NCBI GenBank assembly: GCA_020057065.1
Contig: JAGVGM010000349.1
Coordinates: 1 to 64,000, forward strand
Length of the DNA stretch: 64,000 nucleotides
Source of the DNA: Thermodesulfovibrionia bacterium
Lineage (GTDB): Bacteria > Nitrospirota > Thermodesulfovibrionia > UBA6902
Direction: 5' to 3'
The position numbers were made by a program, and so were the translations under genes. Shown one piece after another: positions 21,101-32,084 of this stretch (the first letter of the stretch is position 1; every line of letters begins with the position of its first letter). Under the pieces are notes generated by a model. The model worked only from the letters and a program-made list of their open reading frames with translations. It searched no databases and was not told where the DNA came from.

Positions 21101-22262
21101 ATGCGACGGCGTGGACAACAACTGTAACGGTTCCATTGATGAGGGACTTGATAAAGACAAAGATGGCTGGACTATATGCAGCGGGGACTGCAATGACAAA
21201 GACGCAGGCATATACCCCGGAGCGCCGGAGAACTGCAGGAATGAGGTTGATGATAACTGCAATGGAACGATCGATGAGGCGAATATTTACTACCTGGATG
21301 AAGATGAAGACGGTTACGGCATTCAAGATAAAACGACCGAGGCCTGCGAACAGCCTGCCGGTTATGCGGCACGCAGCACAGACTGCAATGACGCCGATAA
21401 AGCAATTAATCCCGGAAGAGCGGAGACCTGTAATGACGTTGATGACAATTGCGATGGGACCGTTGATGAAGGCTTTGATGAAGATGCTGATACAGTAGCT
21501 GATTGCTTTGACAACTGCCCGAAAACAAAAAATGCAGACCAGACAGATTACGACGGTGACGGCGCCGGTGACGCCTGCGACTCTGATGACGACAATGACG
21601 GCATCCCGGATGCCTGGGAAATTAAGTACGATTTTAATCCCAGGAATAAATCAGATGCCGCAGAGGACCCTGACAATGACGGCTTCAGTAATCTGCTGGA
21701 ATATCAGTGGAACACGGACCCGAGGTCCCCTGAATCAAAACCCATGATCGTAATATTTAATCTTGAAGAAGGATTTAATCTGATCAGTTATTCAGGGAAG
21801 GACGAGCCTCCGATCACAGCCTTCGATTTCATAAAGATGCTTGGCAGTTCTCAGGAGATCGAGAGCGTGATGAGATTCGATGTCACATCCGGAAGTTATA
21901 TGGAAGTGAAGTACAACGCTTCGGGTGAGCTTGAAGGAAAGGATTATGAACTTGTAAACGGAGAAGGTTATATTGTCTATTCAAAGGTTCAAAAGACAGT
22001 TGTTCTGGCTTTCAACAACAAATGTTCAGTAACAGGACTGAGTAAAGGAGTGAATCTGGTAGGCGCTCCATGTGTTTCTGTAAAAATGACTGCATATCAG
22101 ATAATTCAAAAACTTGGTGATGATATGGGCGTCTACAGTTTCCAGCGTTTCAACGCTGAAACAGGCAAGTTCGAGACCGCAGATTATCTCAACGGTCAGC
22201 CTGCAGGAATGGACTTCCCGATAAAAAATGGCGAGGGATATTTTGTTTACATGAAGCAGTAG
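18126..22262 (+). CDS. Secreted protein: renal-dipeptidase/amidohydrolase-like domain, CARDB-like domain, about seven MopE-type repeats, TSP3, shared C-terminal module (terminal motif lost)
   Basis: FADLHNHQFANLGFGGG, IDIDHMDRRLTSETLRLAEEKDYPVVSGHTG, LGSDFNGG; repeats [31 protein letters not shown]; ends GEGYFVYMKQ at TAG. Confidence 0.85.
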   Translation: MKKERRLLAVAVFWFFLSIFIFFTSSGSAQTPTPILGFADLHNHQFANLGFGGGMLVGAPFSNTPGGIADALPYCSDFHGLFGENDPFEWAEGLGLTHRVGGWPQFDGWPRWNSITHQQVYYEWLKRAFDGGLKLMVMLAVSNKTLCEIVYSPEPGFTCNDMDAADRQIDAAYALQNYIDFLSGGSGMGWYRIVTSSAEARQVINSGKMAVVLGIEVDTLFNCGENSGCTDLYVAGELDRYYRKGVRHVFPVHLINNGFGGAALYEDMFNVLNKIETGEYFWPYDCSADGYNFKLGSLFPSLSWLGDHDPVPFYYSLLESANSNVAHCNSKGKEPLGDSLIKMLMDRKMIIDIDHMDRRLTSETLRLAEEKDYPVVSGHTGLLGISSGAKRTEAQKDDATLERIRNLGGLVGTILHQGKRDQIAEAPGSPVAHDCGSSSRSWVQSYLYAVQKMGGAVALGSDFNGGVKQPAPRFGPDACDGDRSGPQDSGSRVLYPLVTETAVVMDKSQMGGRPYINIFNPEVPPRVFDINVDGLAHVGMLPDFIADLKELGLSSQDLAPLFGSAEAYVHLWEKIEAPNLKVESLSNPSSLQVGWGFKITDITSNIGASATGASSITRFYLSTNEFFTNDDIFIAQRTVPALNPGNGSEAVTSAIIPPVQAPTALYLIACADAAGAVFESNEKDNCAALSVIQIRPNAAKQCFEDNDSDGYNIYAPDWNEYDCYYIFGIDCNDSNASIHPGVTEFYCDGLDNDCNGIVDDVLYPTPYYRDLDGDGYGNPAVTSNSCLLLDGYVSDNTDCNDYPKSGGYGINPGAPEICNNGVDDDCDGTIDEVNVYYMDTDSDGYGNSNFQTTACSQPAGYVTNNTDCDDGRASIHPFSLEICDGRDNDCDGIIDEGFDIDGDGWTICALDCNDDNRFINPGAAEICDGVDNNCNVSIDEGVQNTYYKDIDGDGYGNPNNPIPACSQTAGYVTNNADCNDDNSAVHPGVAELCDGVDNNCNGSIDEGLDKDKDGWTICSGDCNDKDAGIYPGAPENCRNEVDDNCNGTIDEANIYYLDEDEDGYGIQDKTTEACEQPAGYAARSTDCNDADKAINPGRAETCNDVDDNCDGTVDEGFDEDADTVADCFDNCPKTKNADQTDYDGDGAGDACDSDDDNDGIPDAWEIKYDFNPRNKSDAAEDPDNDGFSNLLEYQWNTDPRSPESKPMIVIFNLEEGFNLISYSGKDEPPITAFDFIKMLGSSQEIESVMRFDVTSGSYMEVKYNASGELEGKDYELVNGEGYIVYSKVQKTVVLAFNNKCSVTGLSKGVNLVGAPCVSVKMTAYQIIQKLGDDMGVYSFQRFNAETGKFETADYLNGQPAGMDFPIKNGEGYFVYMKQ

Positions 22263-22362
22263 ATGACTGGCTTTTAGCAGTGAGAATTCATAAAAGACAG
22301 TTGCGGGTTGAGGGATAAGAAGCAGGATGTGACTGGGTTTAAGCCATGATATAGGAGGAGCA

Positions 22363-23598
22363 ATGAAAAAACATTATTCTTTTTTCATCGGACTTATATT
22401 AATTATTTTGGCTGGAGGGTATGTAGATATCTTATATGCCCAGGAACTGGCTTGTTCTATAAATTCTGACTGTAAGGACGCTTATTATTGCGCGAGGTCT
22501 GACGGCAGTTGTGCAGGCAACGGCGTTTGTGTTTCAAAACCGGTTGTGTGCCCGGATATATATGCTCCTGTCTGCGGCTGTGACGGAGTTACTTATGGTA
22601 ATAAATGTGAAGCCGCCGCAGTTGGTGTATCAGTCGCTCATGAGGGTGAATGTCCGTCTGCCGGTTACTATTGTGATATGGATAAAGACGGATTCATCAG
22701 CAGAACGCCGTATGTGTTTATATGCTCACCTTTTATCTGCGGCCCGCCGGGATGCCGGACCTTTCCGGGCAATGATTGTGATGATAGTAATGCGGATATA
22801 AATCCTGAAGCAAAAGAAATTTGCGACACTGTTGACAATAACTGTGATGGACTGATCGATCCCGGATGCGAATGCCGGGACAATTCCGGGTGCGATCCGG
22901 AATTTTATTGTGCAAAGAAAACTGGTGAGTGTGACAGCGCGGGAATGTGCATTGACAGACCGAAGGTGTGCCCGTTGTTTTTCAGGCCGGTGTGCGGATG
23001 CGACGGAAGGACATATGGAAATCAGTGTGAGGCGGCCGCAGCCGGCGTATCTGTGGCCAATGAAGGGGCGTGTAAAGAGAGGCAGTGTTTTGACGGCATT
23101 GATAATGATAGTGATGGGTTCCCTGATTGTGAAGACAGTGACTGCAATGGCGCCACCGGAGGCGTATGCAAGACCGGACTTCCGGGTGTCTGCGGGGAAG
23201 GGATCCTGACCTGTATGGACGGTAAGATGATCTGCGCCCCTTTGATCAGACCGGGTGAAAAGAAAGAGATATGTAACGGGCTTGACGATGACTGCGATGG
23301 AGAAGTGGATGAAATTGATCCGGTTGTTTTATGTCCTGTCGTCATCCCGGACCTGCATGCGGGCTTCAATCTTGTGGGAGGGATATGCACGTCAAGAAAC
23401 ATAACAGCCTTTCAACTCCTTGAGGCCTTGGGAGGTGAGGACTTTGTTTCCAGTATCATGAGATACGACCCTGGAAAGGGGGCTTTTGAAACAGCAGGGT
23501 ATTCAGAAGGAAAGCCCGCAGGCGTGAACTTTCAGGTCAAGGCAGGGGAAGGGTATTTTATCTATATGAAAAAGGATGTAACGGGTTTCAATCCCTGA
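22363..23598 (+). CDS. Secreted protein with two Kazal-like domains, MopE-type repeats and a single-copy C-terminal module
   Basis: [20 protein letters not shown] and CPLFFRPVCGCDGRTYGNQC; ends [17 protein letters not shown]. Confidence 0.9.
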   Translation: MKKHYSFFIGLILIILAGGYVDILYAQELACSINSDCKDAYYCARSDGSCAGNGVCVSKPVVCPDIYAPVCGCDGVTYGNKCEAAAVGVSVAHEGECPSAGYYCDMDKDGFISRTPYVFICSPFICGPPGCRTFPGNDCDDSNADINPEAKEICDTVDNNCDGLIDPGCECRDNSGCDPEFYCAKKTGECDSAGMCIDRPKVCPLFFRPVCGCDGRTYGNQCEAAAAGVSVANEGACKERQCFDGIDNDSDGFPDCEDSDCNGATGGVCKTGLPGVCGEGILTCMDGKMICAPLIRPGEKKEICNGLDDDCDGEVDEIDPVVLCPVVIPDLHAGFNLVGGICTSRNITAFQLLEALGGEDFVSSIMRYDPGKGAFETAGYSEGKPAGVNFQVKAGEGYFIYMKKDVTGFNP

Positions 23599-23987
23599 GA
23601 AATAATTATTTTGCTGATCGCTGATAGCTGACTGCTGAGAGCTGTTTCTTGATATGAAAAAGGAGGTGAGCGGCTTTCAGCCATAGCGATGAAGCGCGGA
23701 ACTTGATAAGCGCAGAAGTCAGGAAAGATCGTAAGCGTGAAAGACTTAAACTGACCAATGCTTTTTTTGTTTTGCTGATCGCTGATCGCTGTCTCTTAAT
23801 ATGAAGCAGGAAAGGTTTGAATTTAAGCATTGGTGAATTAAGTTTCAGATGACAAATAATAAAGTGGGCAAACAAATTGTTTGGTGAGGCGATCCAGAAG
23901 TGGAATGATACAAGATTAAGAGATTATGGAAAATGATTATAACAGAAAATATTTCTTTAAGTATTTTTTTCTTTTCGAGAAAGGGGT

Positions 23988-26900
23988 TTGTCCGTGACAT
24001 TTAAATTGCAAATACAAATCAGCAATCAGACAGAAGCAATTCTTCTTAAAAAAGCGCCTCAGAATAATTTTTCAGGCTTCATTATAGCTCTCATAATGAT
24101 TCTTTTTATGCTCGCTATTTCAGTGACACCTGCATCTGCAAATGGAGCGCCGCCGGTGAATGTGACAATCGTCAGCTTTGATACTCTTGAAGCAGGTCAG
24201 CAGATGACGGTCTATATTGTGCTGGAGTCATTGAGAGGTATTCAGGATGTAAGTTTTGAATTGATCACTACTGAGGGATGGACATTTGCCGGAGGACAGT
24301 CTGATTGGACAGGCAAGGTCACTGCCGGACAGCCGGTGCAGTTTAAAGCGTATTTTATTCCGTCGGTCTCTGACCCTCAACCTCTCATCGGGAGGACAAG
24401 TGTACCGGGACAGGCTGTTACTGAGTGGAAGATGGACATGAGCAGGCTTGGAGGGAAGACGCCAGAAAAAAGTTATCAGCACGATAGACCTCAGGATTTG
24501 AAAGGCGGATCTCTTCCGTCTGAACCGGTTCTCCGTCCTGAATGGGAGAAGCGGCTCCCGGTGCCGGAACCTATGAAGCCGGTTGAACCGAGTTTCCCTG
24601 AGGATCTTAAAACCCCTCAATCATCCAGAGTCGCCCCAATGTCAGTTCAAGGCAGTGTTCTGCCGCAAGCGGGTGCTTCATTCGTTACCAAGGTGGATGT
24701 TACTGTCAAAGGCCGGTTCGTATATGAAGACGACAATAATAATTGGATCGGCATCAGGAACGCGACTGTCGAAGTGTTTGACTATGACTGGCCTGACGAG
24801 AGTGATCCATGCGGCTACGGCACAACGGATATCGATGGTAACTTCAATATATCCGGAAGCTGCGGCGACCCTGATATCGGTATATGCCCGGGCCCGACCT
24901 GCATACGGAATTACCCCGACATTTATGTGGTAGTCAGCGCTTCTTCGAGCGCGGCTGAGGTTAGGCGTGCTAACTTTTTTTCCGGGACTTACTCAGGGTC
25001 GACCTCGGTTAAGAATGAGTTTCAAGGGGGTACTATTAACTACGATGATTTTTATGGAGACTACTCTTTAGGTAATCAAGGTGCCTGGCAACAGTTCAAT
25101 CTTGCGGGAGAGTCCTGGCAGTTCATGACTGATAAGGGCTTTCAGCCGCCTCATGTGATCGTACGCTGGCCCAGTGAGTTCTGCGGTACCGGCTGCTATG
25201 TACCCGCCAATATCCTATACCCGAATGCAACTATCAGGATCCCGAATGCAGATACATGGTTCGAGGCCACTCTGATGCATGAATATGGACATCACGTTCT
25301 ATATAATTTTGCTGAAAGCCCGATTCCGGATTATAACAACGGCATATGTGATAACGGCATTTTTTCGTTCCCAGATGCATTTGGTCATTGTATGTGGGCG
25401 CCAGAGAAAGGTTCTGCCTCCTGGACTGAAGGCTGGCCGGATTTTTTCTCGCGGGTTCTTACTACTACTTATAATCACGATGATCACTATGAAATTGAGA
25501 GTCATTACTATTCAGATACAAACAAGACATTTCCAGACTGTCAGTCAAGTCAGTACTGGGGGCAGGAGGACCATATAGAAGGATTTGTCGCCGCCATTTT
25601 ATGGGACCTTTATGACGATGTTAATGATGATCAGCATTGGGACGACGACGGAAGGCGGGACAATATCTCACTGGGATGGGAATATCAATGGGACGTGATC
25701 CGTAATTATGAACCCAGAGGAGCGGGGACGTCTCCGGTCACTATCCATGAGTTCTGGAACGGCATGAAGGCAAAATACGGCGGTCTGCCTTATGGCGGAT
25801 TTATCAATAGGGTATCGGAGGTCTTCCGTGAACACCACATTGACAAGCCGCTTCCGGACCTTGTCATAGAGAATATTACTATTGATCCCGAATCTCCGGG
25901 CAGGAACCAGAATGTCAATGTAACGATCACTGTCAGGAATCAGGGGAATGCCAGGTCTACAAACTATATAGTTGACCTTTATCAGGACAGGCAATATCCG
26001 CCGGTTACAATGCAAAGAGGAGATCAATTCTGCTGGCATGATCTCTTGGAGGAAGGGGAAACAGGAACCTGTACGATCACTACCAATTTCCTTCAGGTGA
26101 AAAGTTATACAATGTGGGCGCAGGTGGACCCTGAAAGAGATCAACCTGAATTAGACGAGTACAACAATGTTTATGGACCTGTCCCAGTCGAAGTCATCAA
26201 TAAGCCGGACCTTGTTATTTTAAGCGTGGTCACCAGTCCAACTGAACCTGAGACTAACCAGAACGTGAGTGTGACTGTAACGGTAAAGAACCAGGGCCTC
26301 GCGTCATCAGGATCCTTCTTTGTTGATATTTACAAGAATGCTTCAACTCCGCCTGCACCGTGGGTATATGGTGATGTCTGGTGCAATATAAACGGACTTG
26401 CAGCCGGGGCAACTACTACCTGCACTCAAACAGTAAGCTATTCTGCTGTAGGTACATACAATATGTATGCCCAGGTTGATTCTGAAAACTCAGTTGCAGA
26501 GACCAACGAGAACAACAATGTATCAGGGCCGGGATCCATTACAATCAAAAACAAGCCCGACCTTGTTATTCAGAGTATTACTACCAATCCGCCAAGTCCC
26601 AGTCCATGGTGGGATGTGAGTGTGACTGTAACGGTAAAGAATCAGGGACTCGCAGATGCAGTCAAATTCGCTGTGGATTTCTATAAAGACCGTACTGCAC
26701 CGCCGTCTCCGGGAATGTACGGAGATTTCCGGTGCGAGGTGGCGCTGTTAGCTCCAGGCGCCGCCACTACTTGTGGAGGCATTGTTAACTATGCTGCGTT
26801 TGGAGTCTTCAATATGTACGCGCAGGCTGATACTGAAAACACCGACATAGAAAAAAATGAGAGCAATAATATGTTTGGCCCTCAGACAATTGTTGTCCCT

Positions 26901-29900
26901 GTCCCGGTTACAGTAACAACCGCACCGGCAGGCAGGCAGATCACAGTTGACGGAGTGAGTTACACAGCGCCTCAGGTATTTAAATGGGGATCAGGGTCAT
27001 CACACACGATTGGAGTATCATCACTGCAGAGCGGGAGCGCGGGGACACAGTATGTTTACGCCACATGGAGCGATGGAGGGGCGCAGTCACACACAATAAA
27101 AACGCCGTCTTCCGCAGTGACCTATACTGCAAACTTCACGACACAGTATCAGTTGATCACAAATGCAAGTCCGTCAGCAGGCGGAAGCGTTGACCCAAAC
27201 TGTCCGTCAGGCTGCTGGTATAACAGCGGTGCACTGGTATCAGTAACTGCTAAAGCAAACCCCGGTTATTCCTTTGCAAACTGGTCAGGCGCATGCACAG
27301 GAAGCGGGGCCTGTAGTGTTACAATGAATGGGGCAAAGTCAGTTACGGCAAACACAGTGGTAAACATGCCCGACCTTGTTATTCAAAGCATTACTACTGA
27401 TCTGGTAACTCCCAATGCAGGCGAGAACGTGAGTGTGACAGTAACTGTCAAGAACCAGGGCCTCGGGGCCTCAGGTTCCTTCTTTGTTGATATTTACAAG
27501 AATCCTTCAACTCCTCCTGTACCATGGATATATGGTGATGTCTGGTGCAACGCAACCAATGGACTTGCAGCCGGTGAAATCTATACCTGCACTCAAACAG
27601 TAAGCTATTCTGCTGTGGGCATATACAATATGTATGCACTGGTTGATTCTGAACAAACAATAGCAGAATCCAACGAGAACAACAATGTATCAGGGCCGAA
27701 ATCCATTACAGTTGTAAATATGCCGGACCTTGTTGTTCAGAGTATTACTACCGATCCGTCAAGTCCCAATGCAGGTGAACCCGTGAGTGTGACTGTAACT
27801 GTCAAGAACCAGGGTAATGTGTCATCAGGATCCTTCTTTGTTGATATTTACAAGAATGCTTCAACACCGCCTGTACCATGGGTATATGGTGACGCCTGGT
27901 GTAATCCGGGCGGACTTGCAGCCGGAGCAACCTATACCTGCACTCTGACAGTAAGCTATTCTGCTGAGGGTACATATAATATGTACGCCCAGGTTGATTC
28001 TGAAAACACCATTGTAGAGTCCAATGAGAACAACAATGTATCAGGGCCGAAAGCAATTGTCGACATGCCCGACCTTGTTATTCAGAGTATTACCACAAAT
28101 CCCGTAAATCCCGACGCCGGGCAGAATGTAACTGTAACAGTGACAGTGAAAAATCAGGGCACTGAGCCATCAGGGCAGTTTTTTATTGATGTTTATAAAG
28201 CGTTACCAGCAGGTGCAACTCCAAATCCTCCCGGAGACAGTGAGGACTTCTATTGCAGCATTGCCGGTCTGTCTGCAGGTGCATCTGATTCCTCCTGTGC
28301 CGGAAATGTGATTTATTCTAATCCCGGTACGTATAACATGTGGGCTTATGTGGATACTACCAATAATGTATCTGAATCCAATGAGGACAATAATGTGATG
28401 GGTCCTCAGGCAATTGTTGTCAGTGTCCCGATAACAGTCACAACCTCACCGGCAGGCAGGCAGATCACTGTTGACGGAGTGAGTTACACAGCACCTCAGA
28501 TATTTAAATGGGAAGCAGGTTCGTTACATGCGATCGGAGTATCATCACCGCAGAGCGGAGGCGCAGGGACACAGTATGATTACACCTCGTGGAGCGACGC
28601 AGGAGCGCAGTCACACACAATAACAACTCCGTCTTCCGCAACGGCCTATACTGCGAACTTCACGACACAGTATCAGCTGACTGCAAATGCAAGCCCATCA
28701 GCAGGCGGAAGCGTAAGCCCGAACTGTCCGTCAGGCTGCTGGTATAACAGCGGTGCCCTGGTATCAGTAATTGCTGCATCAAACGCCGGTTATGCCTTTG
28801 CAAACTGGTCAGGCGCCTGCACAGGAAACGGAACCTGCAGCGTTACAATGGATGCGGCAAAGTCAGTTTCGGCAAACTTTGTATTAACACCATCAATAAC
28901 AGTCACAACCTCACCGGCAGGCCGGCAGATCACTGTTGACGGAGTAAATTACATAGCGACTCAGACATTTATCTGGACAGCAGGTTCATCACATACTATC
29001 GGAGTATCATCACCGCAGGTCCGGGAAGGGACAGGATATTTTTACGCCTCATGGAGCGACGCAGGAGCGCAGTCACACACAATAATAACACCTTCTTCCG
29101 CAACGGCCTATACTGCGAACTTCACGATACGGTATCAGTTAACTACAAATGCAAGCCCTTCAGCAGGCGGAAGCGTCAGCCCGATCTGTCCATCAGGTTG
29201 CTGGAATGACAGCGGCGCCTTGGTATCAGTAACTGCTGCATCAAAAGCCGGTTATGCCTTTGCAAACTGGTCAGGCGCATGCACAGGAAACGGGGCATGC
29301 AGTGTTACAATGAGTGCGGCAAAGTCCGTTACGGCAAACTTCTGCGCATTGAGCACCTATTACAGTGATTCAGATAAAGATGGATACGGCAATTCTTCAG
29401 TCTCAACGCAGGCATGCACAAAGCCGTTGGGATATGTGACGAACAATTCGGACTGTGATGATGCCAATTCAGCGATCAAGCCCGAGGCAACAGAGATATG
29501 CGACGGCGTTGACAATGACTGCAACACTTCAACCTCTGACGGCTCAGGAGAGAACTGGTATTATGGGTCCTGTGACGGCGCTGATCAGGACCTTTGCAAT
29601 GAAGGCACATACCAGTGCAGCAATGGACAGAAGATATGCTCTGATAATACAGGGAACAATGTGGAACTCTGTGACGGTGTGGACAATGACTGCAATGGGC
29701 TTACAGATGAAGGTTTTGCGGATTCAGACAGCGACAAGATAGGCGATGCCTGTGACAACTGTCCGAACACTGCCAACCCCGACCAACTCGACACAGACGC
29801 TGACGGCATCGGCGACGCCTGCGATCCCGATGATGACAATGACGGCATTCCTGATTATTGGGAACTTCAGTATGGTTTAGACCCCAAGAAAAGTTTAGAT

Positions 29901-30527
29901 GCAGCAGAGGACCCTGACAAGGACGGGTTCACTAATCTGCAGGAATACCAGTGGAACACGGACCCGAATGACCCTGCATCAAAACCAATGACCGTAAAAA
30001 TCAATATTGAAAAGGGATTTAACCTGATCAGTTATTCAAGAAAGAGTATTCCCGCTATCAGTGCCTTTGATTTCATAAAGATGCTTGGCAGTTCACAGGA
30101 GCTTGAGAGCATGTTGAAATTCGACAGTACCTCCGGACGGTATAAGGAAGTAAGGTACAATGCTTTGGGTGAACCTGAAGGGGACGACTTTGAACTTGTA
30201 AACGGAGAAGGCTATATTGTCTACTCAAAGGTTCAAAAGACAGTTGAACTGATCTTCAGCAATGAGTGTTCAGTAGCGGGGCTGAAGACAGGAGTGAATT
30301 TGTTAGGCTCTTCATGCTTTTCTGTAAACATGACAGCATATCAGCTTCTCCAGAATATCGGTAATGACACAGTCGTCTCCGGTATACAGCGATATAACAC
30401 TGAGACTGGCAAATTCGAGACCGCAGGCTATCTTAACGGCCAGCCTGCAGGCGTGAACTTCCTGATAAAAGCAGGCGAGGGGTATTTTATCTATATGAAA
30501 AAGGATGTGAGCGGCTTTAAGCCGTGA
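23988..30527 (+). CDS. Secreted putative metalloprotease with tandem CARDB repeats, bacterial-repeat ([12 protein letters not shown]) domains, MopE/TSP3 and the shared C-terminal module
   Basis: [13 protein letters not shown] zinc motif; [31 protein letters not shown] repeats; [12 protein letters not shown]...[18 protein letters not shown] repeats; ends [17 protein letters not shown]. Confidence 0.9.
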   Translation: MSVTFKLQIQISNQTEAILLKKAPQNNFSGFIIALIMILFMLAISVTPASANGAPPVNVTIVSFDTLEAGQQMTVYIVLESLRGIQDVSFELITTEGWTFAGGQSDWTGKVTAGQPVQFKAYFIPSVSDPQPLIGRTSVPGQAVTEWKMDMSRLGGKTPEKSYQHDRPQDLKGGSLPSEPVLRPEWEKRLPVPEPMKPVEPSFPEDLKTPQSSRVAPMSVQGSVLPQAGASFVTKVDVTVKGRFVYEDDNNNWIGIRNATVEVFDYDWPDESDPCGYGTTDIDGNFNISGSCGDPDIGICPGPTCIRNYPDIYVVVSASSSAAEVRRANFFSGTYSGSTSVKNEFQGGTINYDDFYGDYSLGNQGAWQQFNLAGESWQFMTDKGFQPPHVIVRWPSEFCGTGCYVPANILYPNATIRIPNADTWFEATLMHEYGHHVLYNFAESPIPDYNNGICDNGIFSFPDAFGHCMWAPEKGSASWTEGWPDFFSRVLTTTYNHDDHYEIESHYYSDTNKTFPDCQSSQYWGQEDHIEGFVAAILWDLYDDVNDDQHWDDDGRRDNISLGWEYQWDVIRNYEPRGAGTSPVTIHEFWNGMKAKYGGLPYGGFINRVSEVFREHHIDKPLPDLVIENITIDPESPGRNQNVNVTITVRNQGNARSTNYIVDLYQDRQYPPVTMQRGDQFCWHDLLEEGETGTCTITTNFLQVKSYTMWAQVDPERDQPELDEYNNVYGPVPVEVINKPDLVILSVVTSPTEPETNQNVSVTVTVKNQGLASSGSFFVDIYKNASTPPAPWVYGDVWCNINGLAAGATTTCTQTVSYSAVGTYNMYAQVDSENSVAETNENNNVSGPGSITIKNKPDLVIQSITTNPPSPSPWWDVSVTVTVKNQGLADAVKFAVDFYKDRTAPPSPGMYGDFRCEVALLAPGAATTCGGIVNYAAFGVFNMYAQADTENTDIEKNESNNMFGPQTIVVPVPVTVTTAPAGRQITVDGVSYTAPQVFKWGSGSSHTIGVSSLQSGSAGTQYVYATWSDGGAQSHTIKTPSSAVTYTANFTTQYQLITNASPSAGGSVDPNCPSGCWYNSGALVSVTAKANPGYSFANWSGACTGSGACSVTMNGAKSVTANTVVNMPDLVIQSITTDLVTPNAGENVSVTVTVKNQGLGASGSFFVDIYKNPSTPPVPWIYGDVWCNATNGLAAGEIYTCTQTVSYSAVGIYNMYALVDSEQTIAESNENNNVSGPKSITVVNMPDLVVQSITTDPSSPNAGEPVSVTVTVKNQGNVSSGSFFVDIYKNASTPPVPWVYGDAWCNPGGLAAGATYTCTLTVSYSAEGTYNMYAQVDSENTIVESNENNNVSGPKAIVDMPDLVIQSITTNPVNPDAGQNVTVTVTVKNQGTEPSGQFFIDVYKALPAGATPNPPGDSEDFYCSIAGLSAGASDSSCAGNVIYSNPGTYNMWAYVDTTNNVSESNEDNNVMGPQAIVVSVPITVTTSPAGRQITVDGVSYTAPQIFKWEAGSLHAIGVSSPQSGGAGTQYDYTSWSDAGAQSHTITTPSSATAYTANFTTQYQLTANASPSAGGSVSPNCPSGCWYNSGALVSVIAASNAGYAFANWSGACTGNGTCSVTMDAAKSVSANFVLTPSITVTTSPAGRQITVDGVNYIATQTFIWTAGSSHTIGVSSPQVREGTGYFYASWSDAGAQSHTIITPSSATAYTANFTIRYQLTTNASPSAGGSVSPICPSGCWNDSGALVSVTAASKAGYAFANWSGACTGNGACSVTMSAAKSVTANFCALSTYYSDSDKDGYGNSSVSTQACTKPLGYVTNNSDCDDANSAIKPEATEICDGVDNDCNTSTSDGSGENWYYGSCDGADQDLCNEGTYQCSNGQKICSDNTGNNVELCDGVDNDCNGLTDEGFADSDSDKIGDACDNCPNTANPDQLDTDADGIGDACDPDDDNDGIPDYWELQYGLDPKKSLDAAEDPDKDGFTNLQEYQWNTDPNDPASKPMTVKINIEKGFNLISYSRKSIPAISAFDFIKMLGSSQELESMLKFDSTSGRYKEVRYNALGEPEGDDFELVNGEGYIVYSKVQKTVELIFSNECSVAGLKTGVNLLGSSCFSVNMTAYQLLQNIGNDTVVSGIQRYNTETGKFETAGYLNGQPAGVNFLIKAGEGYFIYMKKDVSGFKP

Positions 30528-30707
30528 GAATTTAGAAAAGACAGTTGCGAGTTACTAGTTGCGAGTAACGGGAAAAGATACAGGATGTGACGGGGTTTAA
30601 GCCGTAGAGATGAAGCGAGGAAGTTGGTAAGCGCGGAAGCGTGAAAGACTTAAACTGACCGATGCATTATATTTTACTGACCGCTGATAGCTGACTGCTG
30701 AGAGCGG
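30528..30707 (+). repeat. 3'-spacer composite with heptamers and a tail scar
   Basis: GAATTTAGAAAAGACAGTTGCGAGTTACTAGTTGCGAG...CAGGATGTGACGGGGTTTAAGCCGTAG...GAAAGACTTAAACTGACCGATGC...GCTGATAGCTGACTGCTGAGAGC. Confidence 0.85.
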
Positions 30708-30725
30708 GCAGGAAAGAGATTTGTA

Positions 30726-30962
30726 CTATTTAAAGATATCGTAGTTGTAAATTTGATTGTGATGTCCAATGAAACGGAGTTCGGCATGATTGGTTTCAAT
30801 AAACTTAAATACGATTCGGTAGGATATATCTATCCGGAAGCTCCAGACCTGATGTCCTTTGGGGTGAAGTTTTTCAATTCACTTTCTTACAGCCTTTTTC
30901 TGAATGGGTTTGGGGATCTTTTTAAAAAGGTTATCAAAGGTCCTGGTGGTGGAAATTTCCAT
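30726..30962 (-). pseudogene. RelE-like mRNA interferase with an in-frame TGA
   Basis: MEISTTRTFDNLFKKIPKPIQKKAVRK*IEKLHPKGHQVWSFRIDISYRIVFKFIETNHAELRFIGHHNQIYNYDIFK; TGA at 30879-30881; ATG directly abuts the antitoxin TAA. Confidence 0.75.
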
Positions 30963-31169
30963 TTATTGATCAAGAAGCTCAGAGAGGGATTCTCTTTTTG
31001 TAACACGTCCCTTTTTATGGTCTTCCTCCGAGAGATCAAGAAGTCTGAGGAATTCCTTTCTGTAAATGCCGGCTGCATCACAGAAAGTTTCAAAAGTCTC
31101 TTTGTTTATTTCCATGTAAATGCTTTTAGGAGTTTTTTTTGTTATTGTTGCTTTAAGTTTTGGTTTCAT
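30963..31169 (-). CDS. Putative antitoxin upstream of the RelE-like pseudogene
   Basis: 68 aa MKPKLKATITKKTPKSIYMEINKETFETFCDAAGIYRKEF...; near-identical to the N-terminus of 2432-2677. Confidence 0.65.
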   Translation of the reverse strand: MKPKLKATITKKTPKSIYMEINKETFETFCDAAGIYRKEFLRLLDLSEEDHKKGRVTKRESLSELLDQ

Positions 31170-31295
31170 AAGAGTGATGCCTCTTTTTCAAATATGGTTA
31201 AACTTAATATAGCATAAATTCGCAGAGCTGTGAAAGCCTTGCGTATTCCCCCCTCTTTGGAAAATAGGGGTCAGGGGAGATTTTTTAAACAGGGA

Positions 31296-31709
31296 TTACG
31301 AAATGAGTTTCAGACATTTATTGGCGGTTAAAACTTTAAATGGCAAATTGGGATTGCGGCTCAGGAAGTGCCGGTTCTCAGTGACGAGTACATCAGCGCC
31401 TACCCATTCAGTGTATGCCGCAATGAGCGCATCAGCTTCTTTAAAGCCTTCGGCTTCATATTTTGCGCCTAATTCAAAAGGAATTAGAAAGTCTTCGTCC
31501 ACTTTGGTAAAGGTGTTAGCGAAGTTGATGAAATTCTGGAAATCTTTGGGAGATAAATTATCCCTTACTTCTTCTATAATCGTCCGGCATATAGAAACAA
31601 AATATAGGGGAAAACTGTCAACGAGATGTTTTAATAGTGATTTGCAGCTTTCTTTTTTGGAAAGCCCCATAGCAAAGATATATTCATTAGCATCAAGGAC
31701 GAAGTGCAA
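31296..31709 (-). CDS. PIN-domain (VapC-like) putative toxin, second copy
   Basis: FVLDANEYIFAMG...; C-terminal third almost identical to 2963-3379. Confidence 0.7.
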   Translation of the reverse strand: MHFVLDANEYIFAMGLSKKESCKSLLKHLVDSFPLYFVSICRTIIEEVRDNLSPKDFQNFINFANTFTKVDEDFLIPFELGAKYEAEGFKEADALIAAYTEWVGADVLVTENRHFLSRNPNLPFKVLTANKCLKLIS

Positions 31710-31857
31710 GCTTCTTCTCCCACAATTTTTTTCTTGTCTTGCGCAATTTATTGATAACTTCCTCTTCGCTCATGCCCTCAAATGGGGACGGTTTTCTGGC
31801 TATACTTTCGCACAATTCATTCCAAAGTTTTTTTACTTCTGCTTTTTTGGTTTTCAT
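31693..31857 (-). CDS. Small putative antitoxin partner (not in the ORF track)
   Basis: MKTKKAEVKKLWNELCESIARKPSPFEGMSEEEVINKLRKTRKKLWEKKLALRP; overlaps the PIN start. Confidence 0.65.
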   Translation of the reverse strand: MKTKKAEVKKLWNELCESIARKPSPFEGMSEEEVINKLRKTRKKLWEKKLALRP

Positions 31858-32084
31858 GATTTATCACCTCTATTTAAAGATTACTATGAGGTACTGGAGA
31901 TGTCAAGGCAAAGGAGTGATTCCCCTCTATCAAGAGGGGGCAGGGGTGTGTTCCCTTCTTTGGAAAAGACCAACAGTAGGTGCCTTAAGCAGGGGCAAGG
32001 GGAGATTTTTGAAGAACCATAAAAGAAGGCAAATGAGCCTGAATAATTATAAAACCCAGCTTTGATGTATAAAGGAGGATTACC

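Noticed and set aside
20350-21405. Many overlapping ORFs antisense or out of frame to the MopE repeats (e.g. 20350-20682, 21049-21498, 21172-21405)
   Set aside because: By-products of repetitive Asp/Asn/Cys-rich codons in the real CDS; no plausible domains.
30879-30881. TGA recoding (selenocysteine/Trp) in the RelE-like gene
   Set aside because: Other genes use TGA as a normal stop and the position aligns with an ordinary Trp-like site; a nonsense mutation is simpler.
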